In this document: positions 37,551-49,462 of the stretch, one piece after another
Position numbering within the stretch: position 1 is the stretch's first letter
How the letters are laid out: each line of letters starts with the position of its first letter
NCBI GenBank assembly: GCA_023614405.1
Contig: CM042690.1
Coordinates: 666,508,802 to 666,572,801, forward strand
Direction of reading: 5' to 3'
DNA length: 64,000 bases
Source of the DNA: Avena insularis
Lineage: Eukaryota; Streptophyta; Magnoliopsida; Poales; Poaceae
The notes under the pieces: model-generated
What the model was told of the DNA's origin: nothing
What the model saw: the letters and a program-made list of their open reading frames with translations, nothing else
Database searches by the model: none
Translations under genes and position numbers: made by a program

Positions 37551-38620
37551 CTGATCTATGCATAGGTTCTTAGCACGGGTAGTACACATATGGTTGATAT
37601 GTGGACGATGATGATCATGTTATTGCATCTTCTATGTATTTTGGATATTGGTGGCATAGTGGGATGAAGCGGCCCGGACCAACCTTACATGTCATCGTAC
37701 ATGAGACCGGTTCCACGACTGACATGCAACTTGTTTTGCATAAGTGGCTGGCGGGTGTCTGTCTCTCCTACTATAGTCAATATCTGATTTACAACGAGAT
37801 GCTAATAACTTAGTTATCCTTGTTGTGGTTCATGTTCGTAGGTAAGAACGGTTCTATCTCCGAAAGCCCTAAGCCACGTAAAACTTGCAATTGATAAATT
37901 AGAGGCGTCTAGTTTAGATTGTTGCTGGGCTAGTGTGTTGATATGGTATTGTTGTAAGTAGATGTATGGTGGATACTCTTACAACACACTCAACGTGTAA
38001 GTTCCATAGACCTTGGCCTTACACACAAAGGAATGATAGAGATCATACCATGATGCAAGTGATAGAGACCAAATGCATGGACCATATCATCTCACTTTAC
38101 ACATTAGATGTTAGCATCTTATCTCGCTAGTTTAGGCGTTTGATAGCATTATAAGATGATCCCTCTTTAGATATCAAGATAAAATGTGTTCTTCCTTGGT
38201 ATGCACCGTTCTATGGATCGTGTTTGAGACGTCATGTGATGATCGGTGTACTCGAATCTACGCTTTCATAGGAGCGGGTATAAGACAGTTTACACGCGAA
38301 TACTAAGGTTCTTACTTGGCGAGCCTAGCATGTACAGACATGGCCTCGAACGGACCGAAAGGTTAAGCATGAGTCATATGGTTGATATGATGCCCATATA
38401 GATGCTCGCCTTTGAAGCTATATCAACTCACGTGATGATCGGACTTGGTATAGTCGATTTGGTTCATGTAATCACCAAAAGGACACGAGGGATGTCGTTT
38501 TTGAGTGGGAGTTCATTAGTAATTTGGATTAGTTGAACTCAATCTATCATAAACTTAGTCTAAATAAACTTTACAAATTCTGTTGTAGATAGCACCACCT
38601 TTTAATTTCAATGTGTTCAT
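37551..38620 (+). mobile_element. Copia untranslated leader
   Basis: About 1.1 kb between the primer site and gag has no ORF other than short chance ones (37601-37813). Sequence such as CTCACGTGATGATCGGACTT also occurs near 32550 in the ORF-less element. Confidence 0.8.
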
Positions 38621-39453
38621 GGAGAAAGAGAAACTTCTGTGAATGGTAGCAACTTCACCAAGGCTATGAATTTGAGGATTCTCCTCCTTTGCTTCACAAA
38701 AGCAATATGTGCTAGATGTACGCTAGGCCCCCAGCTCTCGATGCCTGACGAGGAAAAGAATGTCTATGTGACTCGGGAGGATCACAACTTAGTTCATTGC
38801 GGCATCTTGTATGGGCTAGAGCGAACTTGAAGCGTTTGAAAATGGCAATGCCTTTGATACCATGGGAGAATTGAAAATGATTTTCGATACCCATGCTGCC
38901 TTGAGAGTTATAATGCTACAGAAAAGTTCTTTAGCTGCATGATGGAGAAAACAGCTCATTAGTGAGCACGTACTCAAAATGTCCGGATGCGCCCGATAAG
39001 CTTGTGTCCTTGGGAATAATGATTCCCATTGACTTAGGCATACATCGTGTTCTCCAATCTCTACCACCTAGCTACAAGAGCTTCGTGATGAACTATAATA
39101 TGCAGGGCATGAAGAAGTCTCTTCCCGAGCTTATGTCAATGCTTAAGACTGTAGAAGTGGAGATTAGGAAAGAACATCAAGTGTTGATGATCAATAGGAC
39201 CACCGGTTTCAAGAAGGACAAGAAAGGCAAGCACAAGGGAAAGAAGGGTGGCAAGTCTGTTGCCACGCCTAAAAAGAAACCCCGGGCTAGCCCTAAGTCT
39301 GACACCGAGTGCTATTATTGCAAGGGGACTGGCCATTGGAAGCGCAACTGCCCCAAGTATTTGGCAGACAAGAAGTCCAGCAAGGCAAACAAAGGTATAT
39401 GTGATATACATGTTATTGATGTGTACTTGACTAGTACTCGCAGCAGCACCTAG
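38621..39453 (+). pseudogene. Copia gag region, frameshifted
   Basis: The N-terminal half survives only in pieces (NGSNFTKAMNLRILL near 38642 and DEEKNVYVTRED near 38749), with shifts and small losses between them. From 38962 the frame is open for 163 residues: IDLGIHRVLQSLPPSYKSF (gag helix region), a Lys-rich linker, and a CCHC zinc knuckle CYYCKGTGHWKRNC (39310-39351) for RNA binding. The ORF ends in TAG at 39451-39453. The frame continues without shift into the protease, so this TAG most likely replaced a tryptophan codon of a gag-pol polyprotein. Confidence 0.85.
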
Positions 39454-40266
39454 GTATTTGATACCGGATCGGTTGCTAATATATGTAACTTTCGGTTAGG
39501 GCTACGGAACAAGCGACAACTAGCAAGGGATGAGGTCAGGATGCGGGTCGGCAATGGATCAAGAGTTGATGTGATCGCCATCGGGACGCTACCTCTCCAT
39601 TTGCCATCGGGATTAGTTATAAACCTAAATAATTATTATTTGGTGCCTTCACTGAGCATGAACATTGTATATGGATCGTGTTTGATGCAAAGTGGTCATT
39701 CCTTTAAATCTGAGAACAATGGTTGTTCGATTTATAAGAATGATATCTTTTATGGTCATGCACCTATGTTGAATGGTTTATTTCTATTGGATCTCGATAG
39801 TAATATTACGCACATTCATAATGTTAATGCTAAAAAGATTAAACTTGATGATGATATGTCTACATATATGTGGCACTGCCGTCTAGGTCATATTGGCGTT
39901 AAACGCATGAAGAAACTCCATTCTGATGGAATTTTGGAATCACTTGATTTTGAATCATTTGATACATGTGAGCCATGCCTTATGGGCAAGATGACTAGAA
40001 CGTCGTTTTCCGGTTCAATGGAACGGGCGACAAATCTGTTGGAGATCATACATACTGATGTGTGTGGACCAATGAGTGTGTCGGCACGAGGTGGATATCG
40101 TTATTTTGTTACTTTCACGGATGATTTGAGTAGATATGGGTATATCTATTTGATGAAACACAAGTCTGAAACTTTTGAAAAGTTCAAGGAATTTCAGAAT
40201 GAAGTGGAGAATCATCATAATAAAAAGATCAAGTTTCTACGTCTGACCGTGGAGGAGAGTATCTAA
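39454..40266 (+). pseudogene. Copia protease and integrase N-terminal region
   Basis: Directly after the TAG the frame reads VFDTGSVAN, which holds the retropepsin active site DTGS. The pre-integrase HHCC-type finger follows near 39871-39977 (HCRLGHIG then CEPCLMGK), and then the integrase core (IHTDVCGPMSV with the first catalytic Asp, and YFVTFTDDLSRYGYIYL with the second). The frame is lost near 40240 by a one-base change just before the conserved glutamate motif, and TAA follows at 40264-40266. Confidence 0.85.
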
Positions 40267-40729
40267 GTTACGAGTTTAGCACACACATGAAAGAGTGTGG
40301 AATAGTTTCACAACTCACGCCTGCCGGAACACCACAACGTAATGGTGTGTCGGAACGTCGTAATCATATCTTATTGGATATATGGTTCGATCTATGATGT
40401 CTCTGACTGACTTACCTCTGTCATTTTGGGGTTATGCACTGGAAACAGCTGCATTCGCTTTAAATCGGGCACCATCTAAATCCGTTGAAACGACACCGTA
40501 TGAATTATGGTTTGGAAACAAACCTAAGCTGTCATTTCTTAAGGTTTGGGGATGCGATGTTTATGTGAAGAAACTTCAATCGGATAAACTCGAACCCAAA
40601 GCGGAAAAAATGCGTCTTCATAGGATACCCTAAGGAAACAATTGGTATACCTTCTATCACAGATTCGAGGGCAAGGTTTGTGTTGCCAAGAATGGATCCT
40701 TTCTTGAGAAGGAGTTTCTCGCGAAAGGT
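40267..40729 (+). pseudogene. Copia integrase C-terminal region, multiply shifted
   Basis: The sense moves between frames: PAGTPQRNGVSERR near 40320, then SLTDLPLSFWGYALETAAF and PYELWFGNKPK in the ORF at 40382-40633, then a further shift near 40615. These are the C-terminal part of the integrase core and its linker to RT. At least two frameshifts are needed to read it through. Confidence 0.8.
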
Positions 40730-42457
40730 ATGAGTAGTCGGAAGGTAGAACTCGAAGAGGTTATTGAACATTCTCTTCATGAATTGGCGAGTGGCGCAGC
40801 ACCAGAAGTTGTTTCGGAGTTGACTTCACCTGATGAAGAGAGAGCTAATGATAATGATCATGAAACTCCGAAAGAGGATACTGCCGAACCTCGCAGGTCA
40901 AGCAGGACACGTGCAGCTCCTGAACTGTATGGCAACCCTATTATGAATTTCATGATTGATGAAATAGATGACCCTGTGACGTATGAAGAAGCGATGATGA
41001 GCCCCGATTCCAACAAATGGCTAGAAGTCATGAAATCCGAGATGGAATCCATGTACGAAAACCAGGTTTGGACCTTAGTAGACTTACCTCACGATCGAAA
41101 GGCCGTTGAGAATAAATGGATTTTCAAAAAAAAAACTGATGCCGATGGTAATGTGACCATCTATAAAGCTCGACTTGTCGCAAAGGGGTTTCTACAAATT
41201 CAAGGAGTTGACTACGATGAGACATTCTCTCCCGTAGCGATGCTAAAGTCGGTTAGGATTATGTTAGCAATTGCTGCATATTTCGATTATGAAATATAGC
41301 AGATGGATGTCAAAACTGCGTTCCTCAATGGTAAGATTGAAGAAGAGTTGTATATGATACAACCTAAGGGTTTTGTCGATCCTAAGGATGCTAATAAGGT
41401 GTGCAAACTTCAGCGATCCATCTATGGACTGAAGCAAGCATCACGAAGTTGGAATCTCCGCTTTGATGAGGTGATCAAAGAGTTTGGATTTGTCCAAACT
41501 TATAGAGAGGCTTGTATTTACAAGAAAGTGAATGGGAGCAATGTGGCATTTCTGATATTATATGTGGATGACATATTATTGATTGGAAATGATACAGATC
41601 TTTTAAACAGTGTTAAAAGTTATCTAAACAGCAAATTTTCGATGAAAGACCTTGGTGAAGCGTCATATATATTAGGCATTAAAATCTATAGAGATAGATC
41701 AAGGCGCCTAATTGGGCTATCGCGGAGTACATACCTTGATAAGATATTAAAGAAGTTTAATATGGACGAAAGTAAGAAGGGGTTCTTACCTATGTTGCAA
41801 GGCAAGACATTGAGTAAGAATCAAAGTCCGGCTACGGCGGAAGAAAGAGAGATGATGGATAAGATCCCCTATGCCTCGGCCATAGGCTCTATTATGTATG
41901 CCATGCTATGTACAAGACCGGATGTGGCACATGCTATTAGTTTGACTAGTAGGTACCAATCTGATCCAGGTTCGGAACATTGGATAGCGGTAAATAACAT
42001 CCTCAAGTACTTGAGAAGAACTAAGGATATGTTTCTCATATACGGAAGTGAAGAAGAGCTAGTCGCTAAGTGTTATGTCGATGCTAGCTTTGACACCGAG
42101 GCTGGATCAACAACGGAGGCGGAATATGTTGCTGCTTCAGAAGCGGCGCAGGAGGCAGTTTGGATGAAAGAGTTCATTACAGAACTGGGTGTGGTTCCCA
42201 GTGCGTTGGACCCGATGGTGATCAATTGTGACAACAATGGAGCCATAGCCAATGCAAAGGAACCAAGGTCTCGCAAGAATTCCAAACATATTAAGCGCCG
42301 GTTTCACTCCATCCGCGAGCATGTCAAGGATGGAGATATAAAGATTTGTAAAGTACACACGGACCTAAATGTAGCAGATCCATTGACTAAAGTTCTCCCT
42401 AGGGCAAAACATGATCAACACCAGAACTCCATGGGTGTTAGATTTATCACTATGTGA
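40730..42457 (+). pseudogene. Copia reverse transcriptase and RNase H, one nonsense codon and an RNase H deletion
   Basis: 40730-41299 encodes the linker and start of RT (WIFKKKTDADGNVTIYKARLV and FSPVAMLKSVRIML), ending in TAG at 41297-41299. The next codons in the same frame, QMDVKTAFLNG, continue the RT, so TAG again probably replaced a tryptophan codon. 41303-42457 includes the palm motif YVDDILLIGND near 41562, the LGIKIYRD region, and RNase H. In RNase H, CYVDASFDTE is followed directly by AGSTTEAEYVA, so a block of roughly 35-40 residues usual in copia elements is absent. The C-terminus KVHTDLNVADPLTK is typical. Confidence 0.9.
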
Positions 42458-42479
42458 ACTAGATTATTGTCTCTAGTGC

Positions 42480-42491
42480 AAGTGGGAGACT
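42480..42491 (+). other. Polypurine tract, coding copia
   Basis: AAGTGGGAGAC directly precedes the 3' LTR, the expected primer for plus-strand DNA synthesis. The same motif stands before the LTRs at 1417 and 36514. Confidence 0.85.
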
Positions 42492-44141
42492 GAAGGAAAT
42501 ATGCCCTAAGAGGCAATAATAAAGTTGTTATTATATATTCCTTATACATGATAGATGTTTATTTTACATGCTAGAAATGTATTGATTCGGAAACATCAAC
42601 ACATGTGTGTTTAATAAACAAAAAGGGTTCCTAGTCATGCCTCTCTTATAGACTAGCTTGTTGATTAACAGGATGATCAAGGTTTCCTGATCATGGACAA
42701 TGGATGTTGTTAATAACAAGGTCACACCATTGGTGGAATGATGTGATGAACATTCATCCGAAGTATAGCATTACGATCAAGTCATTATGTTTATATTGCT
42801 ATAACATCATATGAAGTAATCTTTATCCTTAGACCATGAGATCATGTTAATTGCTAGCACCGGAAGAGTATCTTGATAACATCAAACGTCACACCATAAC
42901 AGGGTGACTATAAAGATGGGTTCAGTACTACGAAGGTGTTATGTTGAGGCTCATGGATCAAGGGTGGAATTTGTCAATCCAGATGACGGATAGATATACT
43001 CTGGGCCCTCTCGGTGATATCACATTAGGATAGCTTGCAAGAAAGTGATGTGATCACTAGAATGTTATATCACGGGAACGAGAAAAGAGTGCATGTCGGT
43101 AACGAGATCAAACTAGGTATGGAGATACCGATGATCGAATCTCGGACATGTAATATATCAAGAGACAAAGGGATTTAGTTACAAGCGTTAAAGGTTCTCA
43201 CGATCACAGGAGTCATCGTTGAATGTGTAGGAGTCGAGACGGATCTCTAGGTCCCTGCTGATTATTGATCGGAGAAGGGTCTCGATCATGTACGCATTAT
43301 TCGCAAACCGTAGGGTGGCACACTTAAGAGTTACGGACACCATTTTGGAGCACATATGTTTCAGACGAAAAGAATTGCAAAGCGCAGAATTGTTTCAATA
43401 GAAACCGGAAATTGTTTCGGGTGAAATTGCAGAAGGTGGTTCTGCATGTGATATTGAAATATTACAAGGGGCTATATGTGAATGTTTGTTAATTAAAGTA
43501 GTTAACAAAATTCTGAATAAATTTAATAAAAAGAGTTTTATTAAATGAGAGAGCATTAAATTTGGAGAAATTTAATGCATTTAAAGTGGAGACTTTAAAA
43601 GGGAATGTGAAGAGGCATTTTAATGTGGAGGGGTTACCACCACATGAATGGGGGAGGTGAGAGGTCACCCCCCCATGCATGACCATGGAGAGAGGGGCAC
43701 CCCTCCTCCTATAAAAGGCCACCCATTCCCTCCTTCATCCACACACCTCCTTGTGAAGGATCTCTCTCCCCCTCTAGAATTATTCCCCCATGGTCTCGGA
43801 TTAGCGAGATACATGTTCCTGGTGGCATTTCGTCTAGAAGGAGTTGCTGCTTTCGCTGGATCGCTGGAGCGAGGAGGTGGAGGTTGTCCGGTGGCTTGAA
43901 CGTGTGTGCAAGTGCGGATGCGCTGCTGAGTTGCGGCGCTCGGACTTCCTCACGATCTTGAGATCGGCAAGTGCACGACTACATCAACCACGAGTTCCTA
44001 CTCGTTAACAAAGCTCGTTGTCTACGAGGGTAAGTTCTCGTTGGATGTATGTCCACCCGTTGCTTTGTACCTAGTAGATAGATCTTGGCGTGTAGTTCAC
44101 ACCGTAGGAATATTTTTGTTTTCTATGATGCGGACCCAACA
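42492..44141 (+). repeat. 3' LTR of the coding copia element
   Basis: It starts TGAAGGAAATATGCCC, ends CGGACCCAACA, and is 1650 bp. CTATAAAAGG at 43709-43718 is the probable promoter TATA box. Confidence 0.92.
43709..43718 (+). promoter_or_regulatory. TATA-like box in copia LTR
   Basis: CTATAAAAGG lies in the 3' LTR at the place matching 2634-2643. In the 5' LTR this segment falls within the deletion at the nested insertion, so that LTR may lack its promoter. Confidence 0.5.
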
Positions 44142-45736
44142 GAAGTGCCCCCGGAGCCATCTCCATCGACTCTGCCGCCATCTCCATCGCCGTTGCTGAC
44201 TCCCATGATGAGGAGAGAGTAGTTCTCTCTCGAGGCTAAGGTCTCTACCGGTAGCTATGTGTTCATCTCTCTCTCTCTCTATGCGTGATCTTATTGAGAT
44301 CATGAGCTTTGTAATCTAGTTGAATAAGTAGATCTATTCTGCTACTCAAGTGCTTTAATTAATCTCTGTTTATCCCCACGTGTGTGAAGTTGACAGTGTG
44401 CACACCGTGTGGCACTTAGGCTAAGGTTACAGAAATACTTATCATGAGTATACATTGAGTTGGATGTCTCTATGAGATTGTGGTGTTTGTTGGAACCATC
44501 TAGCGCTCAAGGTGATAGTGAGGGGTTATCTAGATAGGGAATGCGAACTTTAAGGTGTGTTGTTATAGCCCTACATCGTCCAACCGGAGAGTAGTTTAGG
44601 GTAGCATAATGAAGAGAATATATTTATATGAGAGTGTCCACTAGTGAAAGTATGATCCCTAGGCCTTGTTTCTAAGCATTGAAACACCGTTTACAATCAG
44701 TCATGTTACATGTTTGCTTGCTGCCACTCTTATTTCAGATTGCAATTACCACTTATAATCATCCACATTACTTGTATTTCACTATCTCTTCGCCGAACTA
44801 GTGCACCTATACACCTGACAAGTGTATTGGGTGTGTTGGGGATACAAGAGACTTCTTATATCTTGATTGCAGGGTTGATTGAGAGGGATACCTTTGACCA
44901 CTTCCTCCCTGAGTTCGATAAACCTTGGGTGATCCACTTAAGGGAAACTTTCTACTGTTCTACAAACCTCTGCACTTGGAGGCCCAACACTGTCTACAAG
45001 AATAGAAGCGTGCGTAGACATCACGCTCCGACTAACACAATGGAATCCTTAGATCTAAGGGGATCGCACGATCCAAGTTGTGGAAAAGACGGCTTTGATT
45101 CCATCTAACGCTCACCATAACTGAGAGTCATAAGGGTGGTCTTGGGCCGATTTCGAAACAAGCTGCGTGACGTAGATCATCCAAGACGGAATTTTCCCCT
45201 CCATCTCGGAGAGATATTCTCTGAGCCCTCTCGTGTGATATGATTCAGAAGCATGACCATGCACTACTCGATCAAGTGTTGATCGAGGTAGTCTGACTTA
45301 GTGAAGTTGGAGGGAATCACTTATCACTGGAACGAGAAGAGAGAAAACCAACATTGGGATGAAGGAATCTCCCCTGCGGTTTATCATCAATATCGTGAGA
45401 CAAAGGGACTCAGCCAGATCGTCACATTGAGAGCACTTGCGGAAATTGGGAGTCGGCAAGTCTTGCTAGAGGCCGCTACCGACTATCAGCTCTAGTCGGA
45501 AAGTCACTGAGCTACGGCTTTGACTGAATGATTACTGAGTTGTGTCTGGCTTACCGTAAGCCTATGAGATCGCACACTTAAGAGAGTGGTACAAGACGGA
45601 TGTTGATCCGACTATCACAAGCCGGCAAGTTGGACTTGTTCGGACAGGGACACGTGTCAATGGGTTGGACCCACTTTGACTAGGGTTAGGGTTTAGGACC
45701 GAGGGACACAAGTGTTGTGTACCCTCACCTACTCGC

Positions 45737-45746
45737 CTATATAAAG
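45737..45746 (+). promoter_or_regulatory. TATA-like box in the solo copia LTR
   Basis: CTATATAAAG is followed by a GC-richer transcribed-like region to the LTR end, the normal place for a copia LTR promoter. Confidence 0.5.
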
Positions 45747-46191
45747 GAAGGTAGGTGGTGGCGGACAAACATCCAGTGCTGCTTCCTAGGGTTTCACCAG
45801 ACTTGGCAACCACCTTCCTGTCCCGCGGCGGCATGACCGAGACTAGCATCTCTCTTGCTGTTGTTCTATCTTGTATGTGTGTGTGACAGCAGAGGTACCA
45901 TACTGCGGTGCTCGTCGATGACGTTGGGCAACGACGTAGTCGGAGGCTAGGAGGAGCACGGAGCCGGCGACATGGTGGTCCCAGGATCAAGAAGTTTACC
46001 GGAGCCGGATGGGACGAGGGGAACGTACGGAACCACCATGACGCGCTTCCTCAGCTTCCGCACCTACGCGTCAAGAGGTAGAGACTATTTTCTTTGACCT
46101 TAGCCGGATCTTGGAGTGGTTTGCCGGAGTCGTCTCCGGAGCAGAAAACTTTTTGTTTTCGGCCTGGCTCTGCGCGTCGCCCAACATGACG

Positions 46192-48180
46192 TACATGTGG
46201 TATCTGTTGACGCCTCTTGTACTGCGTCGTTCAGCGGCGTCCACGTTCTCAAGCTCCGACAAGCCGAGCATCGAGCCATCCACAACGAGATCACAACATG
46301 CCCAGCTTATGATGGAACTTGTGTGTTAACACGTGTTTGATTTTTACTTGTGTGTGCCTCTGTTTTATTAGGGCGAATTGCTGTGTCCGTAGATTTTCAA
46401 AATTGCAAAGTTTACGCTGAATTTATGTTCATTTTTATTTTTGTGGCTTTTGAGATGATACTAAATTTGTTAGAGCAGAGGCTGGGGATGACGCCATGGT
46501 CAATGGAGTGATCAAGTGGGAGTCACGAGGAGGAGAAAGAAAGGAACCTCGCAATTGTGGTCATGCGACTACCGAGTGTTCATGACTGGTACTGCCAATG
46601 GATGATGACTCTACTATTCCATTGTTTGCAAAGTAAATTTGTTCAACCCCATGGACGACGACTGTGATCTGGTATCTATTAGTGGGGGTAAGTACAATTA
46701 TTTATCTTTTTCGCATCAGCAAGTTGTTTCTGATGATCCAACATATGTACTGGATCATATGAGCTGTGATATTTGATGTAGTTACTACATACAACTAGCA
46801 GGCTAAACTTGTGGTTGTAGTTTGTCAAAACATATCTACCATGGTCAGAATTTTCGTGATGGATGGGTTCCATCCACCATGGCTTCTAAAAAAAGTGGTA
46901 GAAACTTTTGTGACGGAGCTTTTTCCATGGGTGCACATTTGTGGTAGAAGACTTTTAACCATGAAATGACAACTTTTCTTGTAGTTTGGTACTTTGCATT
47001 TGTGATGATCCTTTGGATCATTCCTCTAATCTCTCTTTCTCTTTTTGTTTCTAGAAGTTAGATGTAAACCTTTGTAGAGAAGATCTTCTTCTTCCTCTGG
47101 TCCACGATGTTCTTGATAGTCCTCCTCCTTGCCTTCTCCTTCCAATATTTATTGCTCTCTCTCTCTCTCTCTCAAGTTTGTGTTTTCAGTCTAAGACTGA
47201 AGTGTGAGTTCTGAGGCTATGGGGTCTAGGATCCCAGATATTGATATTTATAGTTTTGTGAAGTGATTGTGCTCATGACACATCAGTGGCAGTTAGTGAA
47301 TAAGTTGTTTCTATTGTTCTGTTTCGCCTCTCTATGTTGTCTTTAGGTGTAGTGGTGATGAACTCGGTGGTTAGTTAGCTGTCTTTTTATTTTTAGTGTG
47401 TTTACCAAATAAGGCATATTACTTTACTGATTGGTTTCTTATTCCGGGCTTAGTTTCTCATGACAAGTGGATTTTGTATAATGATTTGTTTTCAATCCAA
47501 TTATCGTTCTGGTTATTGCTATATTACTTAAGTTGCTAGCTTTTTTTCACTAAGCAAATATGTTTTTTTTTAAGATTGGGAATAAGATAGTTAACTAAAT
47601 TGTCTAGTGTTCAAAAAAATATCTTTGTTTTATTCTTTTAAGAGAATCCAAAGCTTGTGGTAGCTTATCTGATGATTTTCATAGATAAATCATCTGGTGA
47701 TTTTTCCTACTCAAGGTTGTGCTTGTTGTCTTTATGACCTAATGTCTCTATTGCTGCTACTTTGCTGGCAGTCTACTATTGCCTTCCTGATTATGATCCA
47801 ATGTACTATTTTTGTCCTTTTCCATCTTTATGCACTAGTTACTTATTTCTGTTGCTACTATCATTTACATTTTCTAAAACCTCAGGCTTAAGGTTCAGGA
47901 CTAGTTCATGTTCCTTCTAATTGAATTCTATATAAAATGGTCTCACCTTTGGTGGGACCAAAATTTTAACCAAACAGATTGGTTTTGTGTGTTTTAGGTT
48001 GAATCAAAGAGAAGATAATGAAGACAGGAAGATTAGTAGATAGGTTTCGAATAGGATTTTCCTTTACTTTTTTGTAGTTTGTAATATGATTTTATCCATT
48101 TATATTTTCTTTGTCGTTTCAACTTGTAAAGAACCTTGCACTCATATTATCACACTAAATAATAGCGCATGAAAGTTTCA
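46192..48180. other. Right flank of the nested stack; no clear gene
   Basis: 46192-46340 continues a plus-strand frame (VSVDASCTASFSGVHVLK...) that would join the left flank frame once the solo LTR is ignored. I do not recognise it. 46480-46690 has a GGGGGTAAGT splice-donor-like site but no recognisable exon. 46840-46975 has short inverted words of the kind seen in DNA transposon ends. 47155-47174 is a (CT)n run. The rest is T-rich. Confidence 0.35.
47155..47174. repeat. (CT)n microsatellite
   Basis: About ten CT units in succession. Confidence 0.9.
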
Positions 48181-48780
48181 GTCAATTCTGCTATCCACAT
48201 CGCCCCAATTCTTTCTGGCCGTGAGATGGACGACAAGGATCGAGGACGCATGGTGCCATCGTGATGGAGCTCGGCTCTCCCAGGGACGGGGGCCCCACGG
48301 CCCCAGATTTCCTGCCGCGGATAGCTCACGTGAGCTTTACTACCCCGAGTTGCCGGACGGTGGGCCGCACACTGTGTCGGGTGACGTGGCCACGGAAATC
48401 CTTGGTCGACCGCAGGTTCTCGCATGTGAGAGACAAGCTGGCAGGGGAAAACCTTGCCGCTCGTGTATCCTCACGGCCAGGTCGTGTGGTGGGTCCTGTT
48501 CAGGCGGGAAAATGACTCTCACATACGATGAACGGCCACGAGGATCCACCGACACGCCATGCCTCACGCTAACGCATGATGTTTGGTACATTGCACGATC
48601 ACATGTTTCTCTGTCATTCTTGATTTTGCGCTATACTCATCCCTCCATGACAACGCGGGCTGGGGACAAAGGAGCACTGCTTTGTCTACATGTAAGCATC
48701 GCCTTTCCTTCGTTCCTCCCCCTTCTACTTTTCCATGCGCTGTCCTCCGCATGGCTATTAAGCAGGCGTAGAGTTTGAGC
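48181..48780. other. GC- and CpG-rich block without a recognised gene
   Basis: The composition rises sharply and CpG is not depleted. ORFs overlap on both strands (48221-48778 plus, 48340-48591 minus) without any recognised motif. It may be the 5' end of a decayed gene or a promoter region. Confidence 0.35.
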
Positions 48781-49462
48781 CAAGGAATGGCTCATCGTTT
48801 AGCCAGCTTCGGATCAAACTTAACACCCACCTAACCAGTGCTTAGTGGAGCCTCGGTGGATCCCTATAGCTTGCAAGCAGAAACGACAACTACTGCAAGC
48901 GAGGGAGGCAGCGAGCGGGAGCGGCGGTGCCTGCAAGCGAGAGTGGTAGCGACCGCGTGGACCAAAAGGTGCGCAGGGACCTAGGTAAGGCGTCATCTTG
49001 CCTGCTCTCTTTCGGGTGCGTGCGTTATATTGTAGCTATTTTCACATCTATTTGCTTGCTTGATGATTTTTTATGCATAGGTGAGTCAGCTGGCGTCCCG
49101 GAGGAGCATCGACCGCGGGTAGCTAGTAGAGAGGACCAAAAGGCAGCGATCATACGAAGGAGAAGACCGAAGGTTTCTCCAAAGCCGCGTTGACAAAAGG
49201 GTAAGAATAGTACAACCGTCTCGCTTCCTCTTTTCTCATATGAGTAGAGCCAAGCCAGGGTTTTTAACTCATTAAGTTGATGAGTCGAGTCGAGCTAGCT
49301 CATTAACTAACGAGTACCTATGAGTTGAGTCGAGTTGAGTTGAACTAGCTCTATATCTACCCATAGTTTTAAATTCAAACGCGAAAAATGCCCTTCAATT
49401 TTAGAAGCATGCCATGCAAATGGACATATTCTACTTCTACCCTTGCCCTTGACCTATTCTTC
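48781..49462. other. Unassigned; splice-like signals but no recognised protein
   Basis: A GC-rich stretch at 48890-48985 ends in GACCTAG|GTAAGG, and another begins after TTATGCATAG at 49081. These look like splice borders, but the translated pieces are not recognised. 49260-49350 has repeated GAGTCGAG and AGCTAGCTC words. Confidence 0.3.

Larger units (their letters stand above)
28634..44141 (+). mobile_element. Ty1/copia element with decayed gag-pol (BARE/Angela-like)
   Basis: The perfect target-site duplication GAAGT lies at 28629-28633 and 44142-44146. The 5' LTR is 28634-29811 plus 37171-37537, the 3' LTR 42492-44141. An initiator-tRNA-Met primer site follows the 5' LTR and a purine tract precedes the 3' LTR. 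The order gag, protease, integrase, RT, RNase H identifies Ty1/copia. Nonsense and frameshift changes make it non-functional now. Its 5' LTR was later invaded by an ORF-less copia element. Confidence 0.92.
13549..45023 (+). mobile_element. Ty3/gypsy (Athila-type) element, nested host of four later insertions
   Basis: The 5' LTR is 13549-14915. The internal sequence is 14916-18096 plus 27493-28132. The 3' LTR is 28133-28633 plus 44147-45023. The perfect target-site duplication CGCTC lies at 13544-13548 and 45024-45028. The primer site matches the 3' end of tRNA-Asp (TGGCGCCGTTGC), typical of Athila-lineage elements. The only coding trace is one frameshifted acidic ORF; gag, protease, RT and integrase are absent, so it is non-autonomous. 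Its two large interruptions are a minus-strand gypsy element at 18097 and a copia element at 28634. Confidence 0.9.
28133..45023 (+). repeat. 3' LTR of the outer gypsy element, split
   Basis: The pieces are 28133-28633 and 44147-45023, 1378 bp, separated by the copia element and its duplicated GAAGT. It starts TGCTACGTCG (C for A against the 5' LTR) and ends GTAGACATCA. Confidence 0.9.
13218..46186 (+). mobile_element. Solo Ty1/copia LTR (outermost), split by nested insertions
   Basis: The LTR parts are 13218-13548 and 45029-46186, about 1.49 kb in total, starting TGTTAGGAATGATACC and ending CGCCCAACA. The 5-bp target-site duplication TGACG is perfect at 13213-13217 and 46187-46191. There is no primer site or purine tract next to it, so it is a solo LTR. 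It is related to the minus-strand LTR at 59627-60986. Everything between 13549 and 45028 was inserted later. Confidence 0.9.

Noticed and set aside
48221..48778. 185-codon ORF in the CpG-rich block
   Set aside because: Equally long frames occur on the other strand, and there is no recognisable motif or splice context.
49260..49350. Repeated GAGTCGAG and AGCTAGCTC words as a regulatory cluster
   Set aside because: This looks like dispersed low-complexity repeat sequence. No promoter or conserved spacing supports a regulatory role.
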